From Natrialbaceae archaeon AArc-T1-2 (GTDB taxonomy: Archaea > Halobacteriota > Halobacteria > Halobacteriales > Natrialbaceae), in assembly GCF_030273315.1 (NCBI RefSeq), contig NZ_CP127174.1, forward strand, positions 1,736,001 through 1,800,000: a stretch of 64,000 nucleotides of DNA. Direction: 5' to 3'. The notes under the pieces were generated by a model, which was not told the origin of the DNA, made no database searches, and worked only from the letters and a program-made list of their open reading frames with translations. Both the position numbers and the translations under genes were made by a program. Shown one piece after another: positions 59,070 to 64,000 of this stretch (its first letter is position 1; each line of letters begins with the position of its first letter).

Positions 59070-59121
59070 CTGGTATTCCCCATGCGTGGGAAGCCTCGCC
59101 GTTTACGGCGAGGAGGATGTC
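58960..59121 (+). ncRNA. Putative omega/reRNA at the right end of the IS element
   Basis: TnpB proteins use an RNA made from the 3' end of tnpB through the right end; in haloarchaea such sense-overlapping transcripts of IS1341-type genes have been observed. Here the region would contain a hairpin TTCCC...GGGAA near 59076-59092 and the CCTCGCC/GGCGAGG hairpin, ending at GATGTCAC. The guide would be the flanking bases following about 59121. The 5' end is estimated. Confidence 0.55.
59094..59113 (+). repeat. Right-end subterminal hairpin of the IS element
   Basis: CCTCGCC and GGCGAGG are perfect 7-base arms around GTTTAC, close to the presumed cleavage point after GATGTCAC. Confidence 0.7.
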
Positions 59122-59150
59122 ACGAGAAAGTCAGTTTCGACGTACACAGT

Positions 59151-59417
59151 TCACTCCGCATCGTCTCGAGATCGGTCTTGAGATTCCTCTCGAACCTCCC
59201 GGGAGATCCCCTCGCGTGCGTCCGCTTTCAACTCGTCGGCCTCCGTCTCTACAAATGCATCGCCAACGGCAGCTTGGAGTCCCTCTAGCGGGTCCTCGTC
59301 GACGGGGAAGAGCGCGACGTGGCTCGGGAGTTCGACGATCCGATACTGGTCACCGAACCGCTCTCGGACGTCCTTGGGGAGGTAGATCCGCCCCCGTTCG
59401 TCCGTCGACTTTGACAT
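59151..59417 (-). CDS. AbrB/MazE-family antitoxin or regulator
   Basis: The 88-residue protein has an N-terminal SpoVT/AbrB swapped-hairpin domain (DERGRIYLPKDVRERFGDQYRIVEL) and a helical tail rich in Glu and Asp. In haloarchaea such proteins usually precede a PIN-domain toxin gene. Here the IS element right end lies about 30 bases after its stop, and no PIN gene follows. The stop overlaps an ATG that opens only 13 codons. GGGAA motifs upstream may be its operator. Confidence 0.8.
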   Translation of the reverse strand: MSKSTDERGRIYLPKDVRERFGDQYRIVELPSHVALFPVDEDPLEGLQAAVGDAFVETEADELKADAREGISREVREESQDRSRDDAE

Positions 59418-59436
59418 GGTATGATTACCTGTTGTA

Positions 59437-59460
59437 CGGGAAGATTCAAAAGTATTCCCG
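59437..59460 (-). promoter_or_regulatory. Operator-like inverted repeat upstream of abrB-like gene
   Basis: CGGGAA (59437-59442) and TTCCCG (59455-59460) form an inverted repeat 20 bases upstream of the antitoxin start. A further TTTCCC occurs near 59475, and the direct repeat GAAGATT occurs at 59440 and 59461. Autorepression by the antitoxin is a reasonable reading. Confidence 0.4.
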
Positions 59461-59510
59461 AAGATTTAGTATATTTCCCACCCATCTTACAGTGATAGCG
59501 AGGCGAAAGC

Positions 59511-60425
59511 TCATCCCTCGGTCGCTCGAGTGTCCTCGAGGTCGTCCCGAACCAGCGAAATAAACGCCTCGACAAAGCCCTCGAGGGCATCCTCCTCCCG
59601 AGCGAGTCCGAGATACGGCTCGATGAGTTCCAGTTCCATGACAGAGACCGTCCCGTCGCGTTCGACGTAGTCGACGCGGGCGTAGGGCAGATCCGCGGGA
59701 GGACACTCGAGGATCTCACAGGCCGTCTCGAGTGTCGACTCGGCCACCTCGAGAACTCCCTCGTCGGGCTCGTAGGAGAGCTCCGGCTCCACGAAGTCGC
59801 TGAAGTCGTCGGCTTTTGTGGGGTCGTTCCAGGCGTGGCTGTACGCCCCGCGGACGAACACGATCGAGCGTTCGCCCCGTTCGATCGCCGGGGTAAACGC
59901 CTGGACCACGACGTCACCGTCCGCACAGGCGGCGTCGAACCGCTCCTGGTCGTCCGCGGCGTCCTCGAGTGACGTCTTCCAGACGCCCGCCGAACCCGCG
60001 CCGACGGCGGGTTTGACCACGGCCTCGGCCCAGCCCTGTTCGTGCAGGATCGACTCGAGTGACGTCTCTGTCCCGGCCTCGAGGCATACCGACGACGGAA
60101 TGGGAACGCCCGCGGCCGCGAGCTCTCGGTAGTAGGACTTGTGGGCGTTCCACCGGATCACCGCGGGTGGGTTGTAGACGGCGACGCCGGCTCCCTCGAG
60201 ATCTTCGAGGAAGGAAAGAAACGCCTCGGCGTCGGTGTGGTAGTCCCAACAGGAGCGAACCACGGCGGCGTCGTAGGCGGCGAGGGTGTCCACCTCGGAC
60301 CAGACGATCGGCTCGACCCGGACCCCGCGGTCCTCGAGTGCGGCGGCGATCGCCCGCCCGTCCTCGGCCAGGTCGGCGTACTCCTCGCTCGTGAGTATCC
60401 CGACCCGGGGCTGGTCAGCTGTCAT
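59511..60425 (-). CDS. ATP-grasp ligase (RimK/glutathione synthetase-like)
   Basis: The 304-residue protein has an ATP-grasp domain. Segments are VVRSCWDYHTDAEAFLSFL, the ATP-binding lysine region WAEAVVKPAVGAGSAGVWK, and the late ARVDYVERDGTVSVMELELIEPYLGL with metal-binding Glu residues. Relatives ligate amino acids or build small peptides, and some make cycloserine-like products. The substrate is unknown. It begins 10 bases after metG ends and probably shares its transcript. The start ATG 60425 fits a normal N-terminal strand (RVGILTSEEY). Confidence 0.85.
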   Translation of the reverse strand: MTADQPRVGILTSEEYADLAEDGRAIAAALEDRGVRVEPIVWSEVDTLAAYDAAVVRSCWDYHTDAEAFLSFLEDLEGAGVAVYNPPAVIRWNAHKSYYRELAAAGVPIPSSVCLEAGTETSLESILHEQGWAEAVVKPAVGAGSAGVWKTSLEDAADDQERFDAACADGDVVVQAFTPAIERGERSIVFVRGAYSHAWNDPTKADDFSDFVEPELSYEPDEGVLEVAESTLETACEILECPPADLPYARVDYVERDGTVSVMELELIEPYLGLAREEDALEGFVEAFISLVRDDLEDTRATEG

Positions 60426-60435
60426 CCGTCGGCCG

Positions 60436-62526
60436 TCACTTGATCTTCTCGCCGAGGTCGGCGTCGTCGTGGGTCGTCAGCAGGTCCGCCTCCTCGCCCG
60501 CCGCGAGGATCATGCCGTTGGACTCGACGCCGAACAGTTCGGCCGGCTCCATGTTCGCCAGCAGGATTACTTTCGTCCCCGGAAGCTCCTCGAGGTCGTG
60601 CAGCTGTTTGATGCCGGCGACGACCTGGCGGCTCTCGAGGCCGATGTCGACCTCCAGCCGGGCGAGGTCGTCTGCGCCCTCGATGCCCTCGGCCTCCTCG
60701 ATCCGGCCGACCCGGATGTCGAGTTCCTGGAACTGTTCGAAACTGATGCGGTCCTCGAGCAGGGGCTCGAGGTCGTCGGTGGCTGTCACGTCCTCGCGTT
60801 CGTCGGCGTCGGTGTCGTCGCTTTCGGTTTCGTCGTCCTCGTCGTCGGCCGCCTCCGCGACCCGCTGTTCGAGTTTCTCGTTGAGTTCGGCGACGCGATC
60901 GTCTTCGATCTTCGCGAAGAGTTCGCCGGGTTCGTCGAAGCTCCGGGGCGGGGACTCGAGTGCGTCCTCGAGGGTGGCGTCGGCGACGTCGCCGTCCTCG
61001 CCGATCTGGTCCCACAGCGCCTGGGCCTTGTCGGGGGCGATGGGGTCAAGCAAGACGCCGACGGCTTTCGCGATCTGGACGCAGTCGCGGATGACCTGGG
61101 CCGCCTCCTCGGGGTCGTCGTCGGTGAGCTTCCAGGGCTCGTTGCGCTGGATGTACTCGTTGCCAAAGCGTGCGAGATCGGTGGCTGCCGCCCCGACGCC
61201 ACGCAGCGAGTAGTCGTTGACCGCCTCGCGGAACTGCTCGAGCGCACCGTTGATGCGGCTTTCGACGTCCGAAGAGACGTCGACCTCGGGCGTTCCCTCG
61301 TAGTTCCGGTAGGCAAAGAGCAGCGACCGGTACCAGAAGTTGCCGACGACGCCGACGAGGTCGCCGTTGACCGTCTCCTGGAAGGCGTCCCAGGAGAAGT
61401 CGACGTCCTGCTGGAGGCCGCCGGTGGTCATCAGGTAGTACCGCAGGAGGTCGGGGTGAAAGCCCTCCTCGAGATACTCCGTCGCCCAGATCGCCCGGTT
61501 GCGGCTGGTCGAGAGCCCCTTGCCGTTGATCGTGATGAAGCCGGTTGCGGCGACCGCCCGTGGCGTGTTGTAGCCCGCTCCCTCGAGCATCGCCGGCCAG
61601 AAGATCGTGTGGTGCTGGATGATGTCACGGCCGATGACGTGGACGATGTCGCCCTCGCCTTTCCAGACCTGCTCCCAGTCGTAGGTCTCGTCGCCGACGC
61701 GGTCGGTGTACTGTTTCGTCGAGGAGATGTACTCGATCGGGGCGTCGACCCAGACGTAGAGCACGAGGTCGTCGTCGGCTTCACCCGGATAATCGATCCC
61801 CCAGTCCATATCGCGGGTGATACACCAGTCCTGCAGCCCCTCTTCGATCCACTGGCGGGGCTGGTTGCGGGCGTTCGAGGTACCTTCGAGGTCGTCTAAG
61901 AAGTCGGTGAGGAACTCTTCGAACGCAGAGACGCGGAAGAATTTGTGGGCGCGCTCGCGGTACTCCGCGGGGTTGCCCGTGATCGAACTGCGCGGGTCCT
62001 CGACTTCGCCCGGCTCGAGGTGTCGCTGACACCCCTCGTCACACTCGTCGCCGCGGGCTTTCGCGCCACAGTACGGACAGGTCCCTTCGACGTAGCGGTC
62101 GGGGAGGTACTGGTCGGCTTCCGGATCGTACGCCACCTGGATCTCTTTCTCGTAGATGTATCCCTCCTCGTCTAACGTGCGGACGATCTCTGTGGTCGTC
62201 TCGGTGTTCGCCTCGTCGTGCGTGTGACCGTAGTTGTCGAACTCGACGTTGAACCGCGGAAACGTCTCCTCGTACTGTTCGTGCCAGCGTAATGCGAACT
62301 CCTCGGGCTCGACGCCCTCTTTTTCGGCGTTGACGGCGACGGGGGTGCCGTGCATGTCCGACCCACAGACGTAGGCCGATTGCTGGCCGAGGGTCCGTAA
62401 CGCACGGTCGAATGCGTCTGCGCCGATGTATCCGCGGAGGTGACCGATGTGTAAGTCGCCGTTGGCGTAGGGCAACCCACAGGTCACCACCGCCGGACGG
62501 TCCGTCGGGAACTCGTCGGTGCTCAT
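60436..62526 (-). CDS. metG: Methionyl-tRNA synthetase MetG
   Basis: The 696-residue enzyme charges tRNA-Met. The HIGH motif is in LPYANGDLHIGHLRG at the N terminus; zinc knuckle cysteines occur in GTCPYCGAKARGDECDEGC; and the KMSKS-like loop is KGLSTSRNRAIW. A C-terminal tRNA-binding OB domain (FEQFQELDIRVGRIEEAEG, then KVILLANMEPAELFGVESNGMILA) is joined by an acidic linker around residues 540-575. The ATG at 62526 begins at the family start. Its stop is 10 bases upstream of the ATP-grasp gene. Confidence 0.95.
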   Translation of the reverse strand: MSTDEFPTDRPAVVTCGLPYANGDLHIGHLRGYIGADAFDRALRTLGQQSAYVCGSDMHGTPVAVNAEKEGVEPEEFALRWHEQYEETFPRFNVEFDNYGHTHDEANTETTTEIVRTLDEEGYIYEKEIQVAYDPEADQYLPDRYVEGTCPYCGAKARGDECDEGCQRHLEPGEVEDPRSSITGNPAEYRERAHKFFRVSAFEEFLTDFLDDLEGTSNARNQPRQWIEEGLQDWCITRDMDWGIDYPGEADDDLVLYVWVDAPIEYISSTKQYTDRVGDETYDWEQVWKGEGDIVHVIGRDIIQHHTIFWPAMLEGAGYNTPRAVAATGFITINGKGLSTSRNRAIWATEYLEEGFHPDLLRYYLMTTGGLQQDVDFSWDAFQETVNGDLVGVVGNFWYRSLLFAYRNYEGTPEVDVSSDVESRINGALEQFREAVNDYSLRGVGAAATDLARFGNEYIQRNEPWKLTDDDPEEAAQVIRDCVQIAKAVGVLLDPIAPDKAQALWDQIGEDGDVADATLEDALESPPRSFDEPGELFAKIEDDRVAELNEKLEQRVAEAADDEDDETESDDTDADEREDVTATDDLEPLLEDRISFEQFQELDIRVGRIEEAEGIEGADDLARLEVDIGLESRQVVAGIKQLHDLEELPGTKVILLANMEPAELFGVESNGMILAAGEEADLLTTHDDADLGEKIK

Positions 62527-62744
62527 ACGCGTGATAACTGGGTGGCGGGCGTAAAACCCGCCGGTTTCGCTCCGTCGTCTCTCGCCGTTCCCGTCGGCAC
62601 GCGACGGACTCGAGGACGGTGTCGAACGCACCGAAAAACACGTAGCGACGCCACCGTCGTACACGTGTCAGAGCCAAGATCTGTTCGAACCACCCTCTAG
62701 CAGCCGGCTTAGCCGGTTTCTGTCCGGACTGTGGTACCCGTGGG

Positions 62745-62751
62745 TTTTTTT
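62745..62751 (+). promoter_or_regulatory. T-run/TATA-like promoter of the transporter gene
   Basis: A run of seven T followed by ATGA at 62745-62755 sits 24-30 bases before the transporter ATG at 62775, the position of a TATA box for a leaderless transcript. A small hairpin, CCGGC TTA GCCGG at 62704-62716, precedes it. The rest of 62527-62774 shows no gene. Confidence 0.45.
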
Positions 62752-62774
62752 ATGAGTCGTGGTGACATTCAACT

Positions 62775-64000
62775 ATGGCATCTTCAATCGACGTACCTCG
62801 CGAACAGTGGGCGACCCGTCTCGGGTTCATCCTCGCAGCGGTCGGGAGTGCCGTCGGCCTCGGGAACATCTGGCGGTTTCCGTTCCAGGTCGGACAGGAA
62901 GGCGGCGGGGCCTTTCTGTTGATCTATCTGCTTTTTATCGTCCTGATCGGCTTTCCGGCGATGCTCGTCGAGTTCGTCGTCGGTCGCCGAACCGAGCGTA
63001 ACCCGGTCGGCGCGTTGCGGGCACTCGGCGGCGACATCTGGAAGTACGTCGGCGGGATCTTCATCGTCACCGGATTCGTAATTCTTTCCTACTACAGCGT
63101 CGTCGCCGGCTGGACGCTCCGGTACTTCATCGTCGGATTGCAGGACGGATACGTCGCCGACGTCGAGGGCGCCGAGGGTCAGTTCGTCGACCTCGCGACC
63201 GGACTGGATGCGATCGTCTTCCACGCCATCTTCATGGCCGCCGTGGTCATCATCGTCGCGTTCGGAATCAGACAGGGGATCGAACTCGCCGTGAAGGTAA
63301 TGGTGCCGACGATCATCGTCATCACGGTCGGGATGGCCGCGTACGCGTTCACGCTCGAGGGCGCGAGCGACGCCTACGCGTATTACCTCTCGCCCGACCT
63401 CGGCGTCATCGCCGCCGAGTGGCAGAGCATCCTCCCCGCCGCGGCGGGACAGGCGTTCTTTACCCTCTCGCTTGGAATGGGCGTGATGATCACCTACGCC
63501 TCCTACCTCGGCGAGGATCGCAACCTCGCAGAGGACGGGGCGATCATCATCGGCCTCGACACCCTGATCGCCTTTATCACGGGACTTATCGTCTTCCCGA
63601 TTCTCTTCACCGCCGGCGTCGCCCCCGGCGATCCGGGCGCTGGCGCGATCTTCGTCACCCTCGCCGCCGCCTTCGCCGACATCACGCTCGGCTGGCTGCT
63701 CGGGGCGATCTTCTTTGCGACCGTCGCGATCGCCGCGCTCTCGAGTGCCATTTCCATCATGGAGGTCGTCGTCTCCTACCTGATCGACGAACACGACGTC
63801 GACCGTACGCGCGCGACGGTGCTCATCGGTCTCAGCCTGTTCGTCCTCGGTATTCCCTCGGCGATCGATCTCGTCTTGCTCGATCTCTTCGATGGCTTCG
63901 CCGACCAGATTCTACTCGTACTCGGCGGGCTGTTGCTCGCGATCTTCGTCGGCTGGATCGCCGTCGACTTCGGCGTCGACGAACTCCGGAAGGGAATCGG
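62775..64000 (+). CDS. Sodium-dependent transporter (SNF/NSS family), 5' part
   Basis: The frame runs off the window after 408 codons. It has the neurotransmitter:sodium symporter fold. The signature GFILAAVGSAVGLGNIWRFP and, after it, GGGAFLLIYLLF match the first unwound helix and sodium sites. About ten helices are visible. Substrates in this family are mostly amino acids such as tryptophan or tyrosine. The ATG at 62775 is the only start with a conserved N terminus. Family length is about 440-500 residues, so up to 90 residues are missing. Confidence 0.92.
   Translation, partial: MASSIDVPREQWATRLGFILAAVGSAVGLGNIWRFPFQVGQEGGGAFLLIYLLFIVLIGFPAMLVEFVVGRRTERNPVGALRALGGDIWKYVGGIFIVTGFVILSYYSVVAGWTLRYFIVGLQDGYVADVEGAEGQFVDLATGLDAIVFHAIFMAAVVIIVAFGIRQGIELAVKVMVPTIIVITVGMAAYAFTLEGASDAYAYYLSPDLGVIAAEWQSILPAAAGQAFFTLSLGMGVMITYASYLGEDRNLAEDGAIIIGLDTLIAFITGLIVFPILFTAGVAPGDPGAGAIFVTLAAAFADITLGWLLGAIFFATVAIAALSSAISIMEVVVSYLIDEHDVDRTRATVLIGLSLFVLGIPSAIDLVLLDLFDGFADQILLVLGGLLLAIFVGWIAVDFGVDELRKGI

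Larger units (their letters stand above)
57560..59121 (+). mobile_element. IS1341-type (IS200/IS605 family) insertion sequence
   Basis: The element carries tnpB but no tnpA transposase, so it must be mobilised in trans. The left end has a hairpin CCCGCCGTTCACGGCGGG at 57571-57588. The right end has a hairpin CCTCGCCGTTTACGGCGAGG at 59094-59113 just before GATGTCAC. Such subterminal hairpins, with no terminal inverted repeats, are typical of IS200/IS605. The exact ends are estimated. It lies immediately downstream of an AbrB antitoxin gene. Confidence 0.85.

Noticed and set aside
62660-62700. GTTCGAACC, a T-loop-like sequence suggesting a tRNA
   Set aside because: No matching acceptor, D-arm or anticodon arms can be drawn on either strand.
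62784-63794. Minus-strand open frame of 336 codons under the sodium-dependent transporter
   Set aside because: The translation is Asp/Glu/Arg-rich antisense of a membrane protein; the plus-strand transporter is unmistakable.
1-64000. CRISPR arrays
   Set aside because: No regularly spaced direct repeats with unique spacers were seen on either strand; the dispersed palindromes are singletons far apart.

Overview
The window is a gene-dense, GC-rich stretch of a haloarchaeal chromosome (class Halobacteria; gene content would fit a Natrialbales-like genome, but that rank is a guess). The evidence is acidic proteins, an acidic plant-type [2Fe-2S] ferredoxin, two TatC proteins, Tat-type lipoprotein signals, and archaeal information genes (PCNA, primase large subunit PriL, aIF-1A, archaeal CobY). 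Starts are often leaderless behind TATA-like boxes. No tRNA, rRNA or CRISPR array was seen. 66 protein genes are annotated, including seven too short for routine ORF calling.

Layout. 1-5.4 kb: an overlapping operon for cobalamin nucleotide-loop assembly and salvage (HAD phosphatase, cbiB, cobS, cobY, cobT-like, cobD, cbiZ). 5.5-14.6 kb: thioesterase, universal stress protein, ROK glucokinase, LVIVD-repeat lipoprotein, NicO-type metal transporter, copper amine oxidase, LarE. 14.6-18.1 kb: divergent tatC pair, the second a double-TatC fusion. 18.1-21.1 kb: ribbon-helix-helix regulator, rlmE, a UPF0175/PIN toxin-antitoxin pair lying between two degenerate copies of the rlmE 5' region, and an AT-rich membrane gene. 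21-36 kb: pcn, hydrolase, priL, EamA transporter with divergent regulator, aIF-1A, Glu/Leu dehydrogenase, thiM-thiE, trpB, mutL, and a 48-codon small gene. 36-44 kb: OCD/AlaDH, epimerase, rtcA, kdgK with a leader peptide, an M14-like deacylase, threonine synthase-like protein, tandem UspA, ferredoxin. 44-51.6 kb: regulator, SPFH/NfeD pair, pyruvate kinase, haloarchaeal hypotheticals. 51.7-57.3 kb: peptide/nickel-type ABC importer with both ATPases fused. 57.5-59.1 kb: IS1341-type element with an intact TnpB. 59.1-64 kb: AbrB antitoxin, ATP-grasp ligase, metG, and the start of a sodium-dependent transporter.

The most unusual signal is a family of dispersed palindromic elements. Their first bases, TGATACGGATTGCTGT (four copies) or TGATACTGTCGGTC (two copies), sit at gene 3' ends. 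In five of six cases the leading TGA is itself the stop codon (pcn, priL, aIF-1A, Glu/Leu dehydrogenase, trpB). Five of the six lie between convergent genes. They may be bidirectional 3'-end elements or a miniature mobile element that supplies stop codons. Second in interest are the rlmE 5'-region repeat flanking the toxin-antitoxin module and the 19-codon leader ORF whose stop overlaps the kdgK start.
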